This document shows, one piece after another, positions 25,866 through 34,211 of a stretch of 64,000 bases of DNA. The notes beneath the pieces are model-generated. The model made no database searches, was not told where the DNA came from, and saw only the letters and a program-made list of their open reading frames with translations. The stretch is from Microseira sp041929235 (GTDB lineage: Bacteria; Cyanobacteriota; Cyanobacteriia; Cyanobacteriales; Aerosakkonemataceae). The stretch lies in assembly GCF_041929235.1 (NCBI RefSeq), contig NZ_JBHFNP010000040.1:1-64000 (forward strand). The letters are read 5' to 3'. Positions within the stretch are counted from its first letter, which is position 1; each line of letters opens with the position of its first letter. Made by a program: the position numbers and the translations under genes.

Positions 25866-27054
25866 GCAAAGGAAAACTTGCTGTAATTCTACATCCCTGA
25901 CGCAGGGAAGTTTGAATTTCCAATTGACCGCCCAGTGACTGGGTGCGTTCGCGCATTCCTTGCAGTCCAAAACCCGTAGTATTTTGTTTTAAATTAAAGC
26001 CTTTGCCATTGTCATCAATTATCAGATATATGTCGGTTGAAGTTGTCATTATTTGAATCTCTACATGAGTCGCTTGGGCATGTTTGCAGATGTTAGTTAA
26101 AGCTTCTTGTAAAATGCGATAGATGGAAACCTTTAATTCAGCGGGAATCGAATTAAGCAGATAAATACTGCAATTTGGCAATACACCCGTCGTAGAATGA
26201 AAAGATTGAATCAAATGCGCGATCGCTTCCTGTAAATCCCTCCCCTCCAACGGATCGGATCGCAACTTCGAGACAGACTCCCGCACTTCTCTTAATGCCG
26301 TTGAACCCAATCTTTTTGCTTCTCCCAAAAAATACTCGGCTTTAGTAGGATGGGATCGCCACAATTTTAAAGCGGTTTCGATTTGCAAGTTTAAAGCCGT
26401 GAGAGAATGCCCTAAAGAATCGTGAATATCGCGGGCGATGCGGTTACGTTCTTGTAGCGTTGCCATATCTTCAATTTTTAAAGCATATTTGCGAAGTTCA
26501 GCATTAGCAAGGGCAAGTTCTTCCCGACTTTGACGTTCGGATAATACCGCATTGACCAATAAAAATAAAAATACCAAAACCAGTCCAAAAAACATAGCAA
26601 AACCCAATAAAATAAATTCTAATCTTTCTGGGACTGCGGGGCGAAGCGGGAAAGTGAAAGTCTGAAACCGATAAATTAGCGTCACCAGAAATAACACAAA
26701 CGCTAACACCATAATGGCCAAGCATTTCCCTTTCCCAAAAATCAAGCAACTGCGGAGAGTTAAAATTAAATATAAAACTGGAAACAGGCGAATTCCCCCC
26801 ACTATTGATGCTGCTAAAATTATGCTGATTTCGACAAGAGTATAGACTAATTTATCGATTCGCCCTACCTGGGGTAATTTTAACCCCAATATAAACAAAG
26901 AACCCACACAAAATAGATTTAGCAGCGACAACCGAGGCAATTTGTCAACTGGATCTGGCAGCAGTTCCGTTAGCGCCACGATAAACAGCAATATCCACTC
27001 AAGATATAGCAAAAACAGAATTGGATGCGTTTTAATTTCAATATATCGACTCAT
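25849..27054 (-). CDS. DesK/NarX-type membrane sensor histidine kinase
   Basis: The 401-residue protein has five or six membrane helices in residues 10-180, no extracytoplasmic domain of note, a HisKA_3 dimerisation helix with the phosphorylated His in RDIHDSLGHSLTAL (about residue 215), and an HATPase with HAQATHVEIQI and DNGKGFNL. This is the architecture of the membrane-fluidity sensor DesK. It precedes the NarL-type regulator and starts 21 bp after the AlkB-like gene. The last five residues are encoded by the heptamer repeat. Confidence 0.9.
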   Translation of the reverse strand: MSRYIEIKTHPILFLLYLEWILLFIVALTELLPDPVDKLPRLSLLNLFCVGSLFILGLKLPQVGRIDKLVYTLVEISIILAASIVGGIRLFPVLYLILTLRSCLIFGKGKCLAIMVLAFVLFLVTLIYRFQTFTFPLRPAVPERLEFILLGFAMFFGLVLVFLFLLVNAVLSERQSREELALANAELRKYALKIEDMATLQERNRIARDIHDSLGHSLTALNLQIETALKLWRSHPTKAEYFLGEAKRLGSTALREVRESVSKLRSDPLEGRDLQEAIAHLIQSFHSTTGVLPNCSIYLLNSIPAELKVSIYRILQEALTNICKHAQATHVEIQIMTTSTDIYLIIDDNGKGFNLKQNTTGFGLQGMRERTQSLGGQLEIQTSLRQGCRITASFPLLIGNC

Positions 27055-27075
27055 AGCAATTTTAGATTTTATATT

Positions 27076-27699
27076 TTAGTCGGATTGTTCGGACAAACGC
27101 ACTTTTCTAAATGTTAGAGAAACTCTTCTATCTCTGACAAATTCCCTACCTTGATACTTATCGGTTTTACGGGGGACAATGCCGTGTTGCCACTCATAGC
27201 GGGCGGCGCCTTGCCGGATAATTATACTTCTAGGCATTAATAATACTGGAATCTTTTCCTTTGTTTTAGCATGAGTAAATTCCATTACACAAGTACCTCC
27301 CAAGCTAAGTGAAATAATTGTATTGCCAAAGCAAGGTACGCAGTCGATGTGATTGGCAATCCCTTGTCCGGGTTGGTATTCGTTTACGATCGCTTGGTCT
27401 GGGATTTTTTCCGTTAAACCTTCGAGATAGAATTTTTGGGCGATATCCTGCGCCCAATTTGGCAAAGTCCCCAAGTTCATCGACGGATCTAATAAACGCT
27501 TTTTGTAATCATATTTATATCCGTAATGTTGCACCTTTCGTTTTAATTGGGTAGACCAGATTTGTTGGTCAATCGTCAACAGCAATTGTTCTGCTTGCGA
27601 TGCATTAATATAATCTGGAATGTAGGTAAAACCTGGAATATTTGCATTATCAGCCAAGAGGCTTTGTAAATCTAATTCTTTTACATCTGCGGATAACAT
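27076..27699 (-). CDS. AlkB-like 2-oxoglutarate/Fe(II) dioxygenase
   Basis: The domain is marked by NHIDCVPCFGNTIISLSLGG (iron ligands His and Asp), FTHAKTKEKIPVLLMPRSII, the distal His in YEWQHGI and RRVSLTFRKVR (2-oxoglutarate-binding Arg). Family members demethylate nucleic acids or proteins oxidatively. I take ATG 27699 as start, because the 24 upstream codons run through the inverted repeat at 27732-27773; ATG 27771 remains possible. It is the first gene of a likely three-gene operon with the kinase and the regulator. Confidence 0.82.
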   Translation of the reverse strand: MLSADVKELDLQSLLADNANIPGFTYIPDYINASQAEQLLLTIDQQIWSTQLKRKVQHYGYKYDYKKRLLDPSMNLGTLPNWAQDIAQKFYLEGLTEKIPDQAIVNEYQPGQGIANHIDCVPCFGNTIISLSLGGTCVMEFTHAKTKEKIPVLLMPRSIIIRQGAARYEWQHGIVPRKTDKYQGREFVRDRRVSLTFRKVRLSEQSD

Positions 27700-27731
27700 A
27701 TATTTTTCCCATCCTGTGGCGGATACCTGAC

Positions 27732-27773
27732 CCATGACAAAAGTCATGGTAGGATATCTTACTTTTGTCATGG
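27732..27773. promoter_or_regulatory. Paired palindromic operator-like site between divergent genes
   Basis: CCATGAC-AAAA-GTCATGG (27732-27749) is a perfect 7+4+7 palindrome, and its left part CCATGACAAAAGT is also fully complementary to ACTTTTGTCATGG at 27761-27773. A third partial copy (GTGACTTTTTTCTCATGG) begins near 27782. The site lies in front of the AlkB-like/kinase/regulator operon and 90 bp before the divergent Spy-like gene, so binding by the encoded NarL-type regulator is a reasonable inference. Confidence 0.5.
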
Positions 27774-27859
27774 TTAGATTTGTGACTTTTTTCTCATGGA
27801 GTTAAACGTCTGATTTTTTACGATTGAGACATCAAAGCAAAGTCAAGGAGAAAAGCCAA

Positions 27860-28276
27860 ATGAAACGCCAATTGATTTCAATGGTAGCTGCAACCGTTGT
27901 ATTCGTCATTCCTTTCACTGCTTCTGCTGTCCATGCCTCACCCCTGACGCCATCTGAAATGCTACCGCCAATGCTATCGGGGATCGAACTAACCCAGAAA
28001 CAAGAAACTCAACTCGCTCAAATCCGCAGCCAAACTCGCGCTCAGATGGAGAGCATTTTAACATCAGAACAGCAAAATCAGTTGCAAGCGGCGTTAGCAC
28101 GAGGTGAGGGGATGCGGAATGCGTTCGCATCCATCGATATTTCCCCCGAACAGAAAACCCAACTGCGAACAACCTTTGAGTCAGTTCGCACCCAGATAGC
28201 CAATATTATCACCCCCGAACAGCGGCAGCAAATTCGGCAAAATGTCCGTTCTCTAATGCAGCAACAAACTCAGTAA
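27860..28276 (+). CDS. Spy/CpxP-like periplasmic protein
   Basis: The 138-residue protein has a signal peptide (MKRQLISMVAATVVFVIPF, cleavage near VHA) and a helical, Gln-rich mature part with the LTxxQ-like phrases IELTQKQETQLAQIRSQ, ILTSEQQNQLQ and IITPEQRQQIRQ. Spy/CpxP proteins are periplasmic chaperones or sensors. AGGAG before ATG 27860 fixes the start; the open frame begins 12 codons earlier. It is divergent from the AlkB-kinase-regulator operon and shares its upstream region. A second, related protein is at 35112-35540. Confidence 0.8.
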   Translation: MKRQLISMVAATVVFVIPFTASAVHASPLTPSEMLPPMLSGIELTQKQETQLAQIRSQTRAQMESILTSEQQNQLQAALARGEGMRNAFASIDISPEQKTQLRTTFESVRTQIANIITPEQRQQIRQNVRSLMQQQTQ

Positions 28277-28433
28277 TCAAATTGGTGATGGGTCAGTGAA
28301 AGTAGCAAATGACCCATAACAAATTAATCAATCTCATCGGTTAGCAATGAGGACTAAAGTCCTCATTGCTGGAGAGTTAAGGACTTCAGTCCTTACTACA
28401 AACAAGCCTATAATTCTAAGAACTGAGAAAATT

Positions 28434-28940
28434 ATGAACTCTTCTGTTACTGCACCCAACCCTACTCGCTTCGTTCCAGTATTTTTAGATTTACTTGATC
28501 GCACGTCGGAATTGCTGGGAAGAAACGTGCCACAAATTGTAGAAATTGAGCAGTTGCGCCAGCTGACTATCGGCACTTTTGGACGCAGTTTAGCCGACTT
28601 TCTCGACCAGAATAACTTACAACCTTTCACAACGGGGCCGCGTCGCAAACAATTGCACGATGCCGTTCACGTCCTCACGGGTTACGGCACCGATCCGATC
28701 GGCGAACTGGCAGTTCAAGCATTTTTACTCGGTTCCAAGTTTAGACTCGGTCACCTACTGATCGGAGTTGGACTTTTAAGAATTATCCAAAAACAAAATC
28801 GCTCGCTAAATATAAGTTGGGATGCTTTATGGCCTGCCTATCAGCGGGGGCGAAATTCTCAGCTTGATGTGGGAACTTGGCAACCAGAATTACTCTGGGA
28901 AATGCCGTTAACCCAGGTACAAGAGTTATACCAAGTTTAA
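28434..28940 (+). CDS. Coq4-family protein
   Basis: From ATG 28434 the protein has 168 residues. It carries the Coq4 metal motif (HDAVHVLTGYGTDPIGE, that is HDxxHx11E) and FLLGSKFRLGHLLIGVGLL. In eukaryotes Coq4 acts in ubiquinone synthesis; cyanobacteria make plastoquinone, so the role here is unknown. The open frame starts at 28347, but those residues are read from an AGGACTAAAGTCCT-type repeat. A HIP1-rich hairpin follows. Confidence 0.75.
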   Translation: MNSSVTAPNPTRFVPVFLDLLDRTSELLGRNVPQIVEIEQLRQLTIGTFGRSLADFLDQNNLQPFTTGPRRKQLHDAVHVLTGYGTDPIGELAVQAFLLGSKFRLGHLLIGVGLLRIIQKQNRSLNISWDALWPAYQRGRNSQLDVGTWQPELLWEMPLTQVQELYQV

Positions 28941-28944
28941 GCGT

Positions 28945-28977
28945 GAGCAAGCGATCGCTTAGTGCAAGCGATCGCTC
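28945..28977. terminator. HIP1-containing hairpin after the Coq4-like gene
   Basis: AAGCGATCGCTT and AAGCGATCGCTC lie 7 bases apart and can pair with each other. There is no T-tract, so a terminator role is inferred from position only. Confidence 0.35.
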
Positions 28978-29183
28978 CTACCTTGATTAATCAATCAGGA
29001 CTTACACGCACCCATCGGGGTTTCTATGAAAAATTGTTGAAAAGGAAACTATGGATCTAGGTCGAAACAAAGGTGATGGCAACGCCCTTGCGTCAGTCCT
29101 ATCAATCTAAAATCCAAAATCTAAAATCTAAAATCTTACCCCCTCCCCCGGATTCTGGAATTCAATTTATCCGCTAAGATAAC

Positions 29184-29324
29184 AAGGCAAACCCAAAGGT
29201 AACACAATAGGGAAACGTCGGTGTAAGTCCGAGGCTGTGCGGCAACTGTAAGCGAGCGATCGCGAGCCAGAATACCTAAATGTTACCCGTAACCTCTAAT
29301 TTCCTGCCTTGCACGGGAAAGGAG
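29184..29324 (+). ncRNA. Cobalamin riboswitch in front of cbiX
   Basis: The conserved core is visible: GGCTGTGCGGCAACTGTAAG at about 29233-29252 and GAGCCAGAATACC at 29264-29276. A closing stem pairs GGTAACA (29198-29204) with TGTTACC (29281-29287), and an outer stem pairs CAAGGCA (29184-29190) with TGCCTTG (29305-29311), just before the ribosome site AAAGGAG (29318-29324). It should repress translation of the chelatase gene when cobalamin is abundant. Confidence 0.92.
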
Positions 29325-29335
29325 CTTTAACCTAG

Positions 29336-30331
29336 ATGCAAACTGTAGATCCAACCAATCTTACCGTACCCTCCCAGTTACTACCTCCCCTACCCCTACA
29401 ACGTCCGCTATTGATCATCGGTCACGGTACCAGGGACAATGATGGACGGCAGTGCTTTTTAGATTTTGCCGCTGCTTATCAAGCATTGGACTATTCGCGC
29501 CCAGTAGTGCCTTGTTTCTTGGAACTCACCGGCCCTACGATTCAAGAAGGGATCGATCGCTGCGTAGAACAAGGCTATACTGACTTCTCCGTGCTGCCAG
29601 TGTTGTTATTTGCCGCCAGACACAATAAGTTTGACATTACCAACGAATTAGACCGGGCAAAGGCGAAATATCCCCAGTTAACGTTTCACTACGGGCGGCA
29701 TTTTGGGATTACACCCGGTATTTTAGATTTGTGGCGCGATCGCCTCGCCGCCCTAGACCATCCCCATATTGACAGAAAAGACACAGTTGTGCTATTTGTC
29801 GGCAGAGGTTCCAGCGACCCCGATGCCAACGGCGACGTATACAAACTCGCCCGTATTTTATGGGAAGGCAGCGGTTACCTCACCGTCGAAACTTGTTTTA
29901 TCGGCATTACCCACCCCCGTTTAGAAGAAGGTTTCCGTCGCGCCCGACTTTACCAACCTAAGCGTATTATCGTCCTGCCCTACTTTCTGTTTACAGGTCT
30001 TCTGGTGAAAAAAATCTTCGATATCACCGCCCAACAACAGGAACAATATCCCGATATTGCCATGACCTGCTTACCAGAAATGGGACTGCATCCCCAACTA
30101 TTTTCCGTCATGCGGGAAAGGGAAATCGAAACCCAACTGGGACAGGTACAAATGAACTGCGAAATGTGCAAATTCCGCTTAGCAGCTGTTAGCAATAGTA
30201 ACGGTCACAGTCACAGTCACGACCACCATCACCATCACCACGACCACCATCACCATCACCACGACCACCCACCAGTTGACCCCTATGCCAATTTAGAAGA
30301 TTACCATCACAAAATTTGGCAAGCACCCTAA
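29336..30331 (+). CDS. cbiX: Sirohydrochlorin cobaltochelatase with histidine-rich tail
   Basis: The enzyme inserts cobalt into sirohydrochlorin for cobalamin synthesis. Two CbiX domains are seen: the first begins PLLIIGHGTRDNDGRQCFLD (metal-binding His) with PVLLFAARHNKFDI, the second VVLFVGRGSSDPDANGD with VLPYFLFTGLLVKKI, as in the long CbiX type. The 331-residue protein ends with a C-terminal tail of about 30 residues, rich in His and Asp, from GHSHSHDHHHHHH onward, probably a cobalt store or buffer. The CKFRL segment before it has a CxxC-like pair (NCEMCKF) that may bind metal or a cluster. The riboswitch directly upstream supports the assignment. Confidence 0.93.
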   Translation: MQTVDPTNLTVPSQLLPPLPLQRPLLIIGHGTRDNDGRQCFLDFAAAYQALDYSRPVVPCFLELTGPTIQEGIDRCVEQGYTDFSVLPVLLFAARHNKFDITNELDRAKAKYPQLTFHYGRHFGITPGILDLWRDRLAALDHPHIDRKDTVVLFVGRGSSDPDANGDVYKLARILWEGSGYLTVETCFIGITHPRLEEGFRRARLYQPKRIIVLPYFLFTGLLVKKIFDITAQQQEQYPDIAMTCLPEMGLHPQLFSVMREREIETQLGQVQMNCEMCKFRLAAVSNSNGHSHSHDHHHHHHDHHHHHHDHPPVDPYANLEDYHHKIWQAP

Positions 30332-30339
30332 GTAAATTT

Positions 30340-30466
30340 AGATTAGGTAATAGGTAATGGGTAATAGGTAATAGGGAAGCTTTTCACCCATTACCTATTA
30401 GCAATTAGCAATTAGCAATTAGCAATTAGCAATTAGCAATTAGCAATTAGCAATTAGCAATTAGCA
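30340..30466. repeat. Heptamer repeats running up to the sipA start codon
   Basis: GGTAATA/GGTAATG units are followed by about ten AGCAATT units ending in AGCA directly before ATG 30467. The usual ribosome-site position is therefore occupied by repeat sequence. Confidence 0.85.
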
Positions 30467-30715
30467 ATGACCAAACAATTTACCGTTGGCGATAAAGTCC
30501 GAGTCGTAGCACTACCAGCCTACGTTAAAACAGCCGAACCGATGCCGATGCTGCGTCCCCCCGATGTGATTCGCATTGGGGAAGAAGGTATTATCCTGGA
30601 CAGGCGACCTGGGGGGTATTGGGGAGTTCGCTTCGCTAAAGGAGCCTTTTTGATGGAAAGCCAATATATTGAGAAGGTATCCGTCACCCCCCAAACTCAC
30701 CAGTCTGACGAATAA
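30467..30715 (+). CDS. sipA: Regulatory protein SipA (NblS-interacting)
   Basis: The 82-residue protein matches SipA closely: KVRVVALPAYVKTAEPMPML, RPPDVIRIGEEGIILDRRPG and YWGVRFAKGAFLMESQYIE. SipA is a small SH3-like protein that binds the essential cyanobacterial kinase NblS and modulates the high-light and nutrient stress response. The start codon is fixed by the family N-terminus, although heptamer repeats, not a Shine-Dalgarno sequence, lie in front of it. Confidence 0.9.
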   Translation: MTKQFTVGDKVRVVALPAYVKTAEPMPMLRPPDVIRIGEEGIILDRRPGGYWGVRFAKGAFLMESQYIEKVSVTPQTHQSDE

Positions 30716-31035
30716 GACGCAAAGAAAGGGAGACGCAAAGAAAGGGAGACGCAAAGACGCGGAGAAAGGCAGGACGGGCTTTCTCCAGATCGAAGCATCC
30801 GGCGCAGAGCAAGCAAATTTATTCGTGGATAATAAAAAAATTTTCTTGTTTGAATCCCTTGACTTTAGACAAGGGATTTCTCCGCGTCAGAGCCTCCTTA
30901 GCGTCAGAGCCTCCTTAGCGTCAGAGCCTCCTTAGCGTCAGAGCCTCCTTAGCGTCAGAGCCTCCTTAGCCTCCTTAGCGTCAGAGCCTCCTTAGCCTCC
31001 TTAGCGTCAGAGCCTCCTTAGCCTCCTTAGCGTCC
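30716..31035. repeat. Complex tandem repeat block after sipA
   Basis: Three kinds of repeat fill the gap: a 16-bp GACGCAAAGAAAGGGA unit (about 30717-30758), a dispersed repeat with AATCCCTTGACTTTAGACAA (from about 30785) shared with 56779-56900, and from 30884 a 17-bp GCGTCAGAGCCTCCTTA unit repeated about eight times, with extra 9-bp GCCTCCTTA units inserted in the later copies. No gene is present. Confidence 0.85.
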
Positions 31036-31051
31036 TCTTCAAGCCGACCCA

Positions 31052-31810
31052 TCAGATTAACTCTTCTTGTTGCATCGCTTCAATCAGTTGCAACCCGCGA
31101 GGATCGCCAACTCGCAACAGGGAGGCTTTGGCGTCTTCTCGCACTCCCATGTCTTCGTCTTCTTCCAAAACTTGAATTAGGGCGTCGATCGCACCGGCAT
31201 AGACTACGTTAGAGGGAAGTTCGCGGCACAGTTGCCCCAACGACCAAGCGCAGTTACTGCGAACTGCTGCTACTGGGTCTTGGATTAAAGCTTCAATCAC
31301 CGGGGGAACGGCTGCTACAACGGCATCGTAGCCTAATTCTGCCATTTGGGCTAACCCACTAGCTGCCCACAGTCGCACGGCGGAAATATCGGTTTTGAGG
31401 GCATCGAGCAGGGGGGCTAAGGCGCGGCGATCGCGGCAATTTCCCAATGCCCAGACTACTCCCTTTCGCACGTAGCCGTTCCAGTCGCGGTTTAACTGGG
31501 CGATCAGCGGCTCAACTGCATCCGGGCTGGGATTTCGTCCCAAAGCATAAGCAGCACTTACCCGCACCAACGGACAAGCATCCGTCAACAAGCGAATCAG
31601 ATGGGGAATAGCCCGTTCGTCCTGAATTTCGCAAAACGCTCGCGCTGCGATCGTTTTTTGTGGCGTGGCGCCAGACTCCAGTAACGCCAGCATCGCATCT
31701 GGATTGGGCTTTGTCTCTTCCGGTTCGGCATCGAGCGCATCTAGCGGATCTAAAGGACTGTCTAGATCGGCATCCGGATCGATTACGCTCAGGTCATCTT
31801 CGTCATACAT
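31052..31810 (-). CDS. PBS-lyase HEAT-like repeat protein
   Basis: From ATG 31810 (MYDEDDLSV) the protein has 252 residues. An acidic N-terminus of about 35 residues is followed by HEAT-like repeats (ACPLVRVSAAYALGRNPSPD, NGYVRKGVVWALGNCRD, AVRLWAASGLAQMAE, AAVRSNCAWSLGQLC, GVREDAKASLLRVGDPRG). The family includes phycobilin lyases and NblB-like proteins, but the short solenoid with acidic leader is a common cyanobacterial protein of unknown role. ATG 31828 and GTG 31831 are alternative starts. Confidence 0.82.
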   Translation of the reverse strand: MYDEDDLSVIDPDADLDSPLDPLDALDAEPEETKPNPDAMLALLESGATPQKTIAARAFCEIQDERAIPHLIRLLTDACPLVRVSAAYALGRNPSPDAVEPLIAQLNRDWNGYVRKGVVWALGNCRDRRALAPLLDALKTDISAVRLWAASGLAQMAELGYDAVVAAVPPVIEALIQDPVAAVRSNCAWSLGQLCRELPSNVVYAGAIDALIQVLEEDEDMGVREDAKASLLRVGDPRGLQLIEAMQQEELI

Positions 31811-31871
31811 ATAAAGTAAAATTACCATCACCTGGGACCTGATGCCACCTGACTTTTGAGGGGAAATCTTA

Positions 31872-32423
31872 TCAATTTATCGATTTAACCATCAAAAGCG
31901 ACTCAGTTTGGTAGCCTAGCTGCTGATAAAGATTTACGGCGCCTTGGTTGGATAGAAACACTTGCAGGCTAATTTGGCGATCGCCTCTCGCCCTAGCCCA
32001 ATCTTCAGCATGATGCATCAAAGCCGTGCCGATGCCTTTGCGGCGGTGTTCTGGCGCGACGTAGAGCAAAAAAATGTGGGTGTGGCGGGATCCTTTTAGC
32101 TGATCGACGGCGTTACCGATCCAGAGGGAAGCGATCGCTCTTGAACAGGTGAGCTCTTGAGCTCTTGAGCGGGTGAGCTGGTGAGCAGGTGAGCGGGTGA
32201 GCAATACTGCTTCCTTATCTTCCTTATCTTCCTCGTCTAAAAATTCTACCCACCAAAGCGGCGTATCTTTGGACAAATATTGCTCGACTGTTTGAGCTAG
32301 ATGGGAAAAATCCCTTTCTGGGTCAAACTCTTGGTAAGTTTTTTGCATAAACTTTACCAGCATCGCCCGCTCTAAACTCGATCCGCTGCGAAGCTGGTAG
32401 CCCGTTGGTAGCAAAATTGACAT
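31872..32423 (-). CDS. GNAT-family N-acetyltransferase with a repeat-derived insert
   Basis: The 183-residue protein shows the GNAT acetyl-CoA loop in VAPEHRRKGIGTALMHHAE and the C-terminal SNQGAVNLYQQLGYQTES. Family members acetylate an amino group of a protein or metabolite. Between the strands WWVEFLDE and IASLWIGNAV there is a segment (EEDKEDKEAVLL, then TRSPAHQLTRSRAQELTCSR) encoded by low-complexity DNA: 32147-32202 consists of GGTGAGC/TTGAGCT units also found near 19297 and 21020. The insertion keeps the frame and probably forms a surface loop. Confidence 0.85.
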   Translation of the reverse strand: MSILLPTGYQLRSGSSLERAMLVKFMQKTYQEFDPERDFSHLAQTVEQYLSKDTPLWWVEFLDEEDKEDKEAVLLTRSPAHQLTRSRAQELTCSRAIASLWIGNAVDQLKGSRHTHIFLLYVAPEHRRKGIGTALMHHAEDWARARGDRQISLQVFLSNQGAVNLYQQLGYQTESLLMVKSIN

Positions 32424-32446
32424 ACCCTATAGGTAATTGCTAATTG

Positions 32447-32626
32447 CTAATTGGGTGAGGTAACCGATGGCTGGGTTGCTACTGGTTCAGCCGCTGGTGC
32501 TTCAACTTGGGGTGCGGGGGCTGCCAGATCGGCTGGTAAAAAGATGCGGGCGCTGACTGCTACGAGCGCAACCAAAAACATTGCCACAATTAAAAACGGA
32601 AAAACATACTGACGCAAGAAAGCCAT
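32447..32626 (-). CDS. Small single-span membrane protein, function unknown
   Basis: The 59-residue protein from ATG 32626 (MAFLRQYVFPFLIVAMFLV) has one membrane helix at residues 8-28 and an Ala/Pro-rich tail. It is like small proteins I know from many cyanobacteria, without assigned function. The stop codon is formed by the adjacent heptamer repeat (AATTAGC). The open frame upstream to 32734 overlaps transposon-end sequence and is not part of the gene. Confidence 0.65.
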   Translation of the reverse strand: MAFLRQYVFPFLIVAMFLVALVAVSARIFLPADLAAPAPQVEAPAAEPVATQPSVTSPN

Positions 32627-32699
32627 TGTTCTAGCAGTTGGAGGGAAATAATTTTTGTCACCATTTGTGACGTACCACACACTGACGCTTCGCATACAG

Positions 32700-33062
32700 A
32701 GTGGGCTTCCCGTTTCATCCGCCGTTGCCTCCACTCCGCGAGCAGAATATTGGTCTTACACAGCGTCCGCAGCTTTGGATCGCGTTTCCGTGTCCCTTAC
32801 TGGCATACAGCCTGCACTGTATCCGGGCAGACTCCCTGCGCCCCAAGGAGTGTGATTGCTATTCGTCCTTGTCGTATGGCTTGCTCATAGCTTCCAGTGA
32901 CGACTCGGCTTTCCCAGCGACAATCTTTCTGTGGTAAGCGTCGTTACGCTAATGTGACCTGTCTGGTAGAGAGGCTGGGAGGTCATCAACCCCATCAAAA
33001 TCATACCAGATTTTCTGGCTGCGTTGGTCAGAGATTGGTGTTTCTTCACTGTACTGATACAT
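32700..33062 (-). ncRNA. Candidate omega RNA at the right end of the IS607-type element
   Basis: TnpB nucleases use a guide RNA made from the sequence at and beyond the 3' end of tnpB. Here 363 bp after the stop codon contain nested stems, for example TGACCT pairing with AGGTCA around 32956-32985, and a GCGT-AACG-ACGC hairpin near 32938-32949. The RNA would end near 32700 and read guide sequence into the flank. Existence of the RNA is inferred from TnpB biology and position. Confidence 0.4.
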
Positions 33063-34211
33063 TTACGCGACACAATACGGGAAATCCCCGGATAATGCAG
33101 CGATAGCAACACCATCCGAATTGATGGTGAAGGCGGTATCCCGCAAAGCTCTGAGCATAAAGCCCAAAGCACCATTCATATCTCGCGGCAAAACATGACC
33201 GCATTCAGGGCATTTGAAGACCTTGGAGCCTCCCAAGGAGTGATGAATATGACCACACTTTGTGCAGGTTTTTGAGGTATAAGCCTCTGAACCATAAATC
33301 ACAATCCTGTTGGTCATCTCTGCTTTTTGGTTGAGGAATAACTCAAATCGGTAATGCGCCCAAGTCAGCATTGACCTAACTGTTTTGGCTCGAATCTTTC
33401 TTCTGACTTTGGCAACCATTTGGGAAGTCTCGAAAGTCGGAAGAAATATGACGCGATAATTATCGGTTAAGTAGTGAACGATTTGCTTGTGAGCCTCATC
33501 AATCAGGTTACGAATTTTGTTCCGCATCCGATGAGCGGCTTGGCGCATCCTTCGGCGTTGTTTCCGACCGGCTTTCATCATTCGACTCATTAAGTTGTCG
33601 AGATGCTGGCAAAGTCGAGTAATTCTCCCGATATCACCAGAGCCAAACTCAATAAACCTGTGTCCATCAAAGCCTGTCAAAAAAGTTCTTACCCCTGGAT
33701 CTAAGGCAATAATTCCATCGGAGTCTTTTTGCTCAACTGGTATCTCTTCAGGAATGATAGCAAACCATCTTCCCTTGGAAAATGTGAGCTGTGTAGCATT
33801 TGAGCAAGCTTCAGTAATTTGCTCAGCTGCGACAAACTTAAGTTTTTTTGTTAGCTTCGGATACCAGCAACCTGACCTGAAATTACAATCGTTAAACTTA
33901 ATGGTTTGTTGGGTAGATCGACAGCTTCTAAATTTAGCATCAGCACTGGCTTTATAAGCCCGATCGGCATCAAATACAGCATTTTGCCTAATATGACAAG
34001 GCGTTTCCTTAACCCATTCTGGTAAGTCTGATTGCATAATAATGTTCCTTAGCTTTAGCTTACCAATTCGTTTATTTTGCCGTTGATAAGCAATTGCTTG
34101 ATTGAAACAGTATCGGCAGGCTGCTAACCATTTGCGCCATAGTTTGTTAAGTTCAACGCTTGGGTAAATCCGGATCTTCTTGCATCTGAGTCTTGTACTT
34201 GCGGAGTCCAT
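33063..34211 (-). CDS. tnpB: RNA-guided transposon nuclease TnpB
   Basis: I take ATG 34211 (MDSASTRLRCKKIRIYPS) as start, giving 382 residues; the longer open frame upstream is only the resolvase gene read in another frame. The RuvC-like residues are all present: Asp in IIALDPGVRTFLTGFDG, Glu in IFLPTFETSQMV and Asp in LPRDMNGALGFM. A zinc ribbon CTKCGH ... CPECGH lies between. TnpB cuts DNA at sites matching its omega RNA and favours retention of the element. The gene overlaps tnpA by 59 bp, the normal arrangement. It appears intact. Confidence 0.88.
   Translation of the reverse strand: MDSASTRLRCKKIRIYPSVELNKLWRKWLAACRYCFNQAIAYQRQNKRIGKLKLRNIIMQSDLPEWVKETPCHIRQNAVFDADRAYKASADAKFRSCRSTQQTIKFNDCNFRSGCWYPKLTKKLKFVAAEQITEACSNATQLTFSKGRWFAIIPEEIPVEQKDSDGIIALDPGVRTFLTGFDGHRFIEFGSGDIGRITRLCQHLDNLMSRMMKAGRKQRRRMRQAAHRMRNKIRNLIDEAHKQIVHYLTDNYRVIFLPTFETSQMVAKVRRKIRAKTVRSMLTWAHYRFELFLNQKAEMTNRIVIYGSEAYTSKTCTKCGHIHHSLGGSKVFKCPECGHVLPRDMNGALGFMLRALRDTAFTINSDGVAIAALSGDFPYCVA

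Noticed and set aside
30884..31035. Possible CRISPR-like array of 17-bp units
   Set aside because: Units are directly adjacent and no unique spacers or cas genes are present.
32627..32734. N-terminal 36 residues of the open frame containing the small membrane protein
   Set aside because: They overlap the transposon right end and are unlike the conserved start MAFLRQYVFPF.
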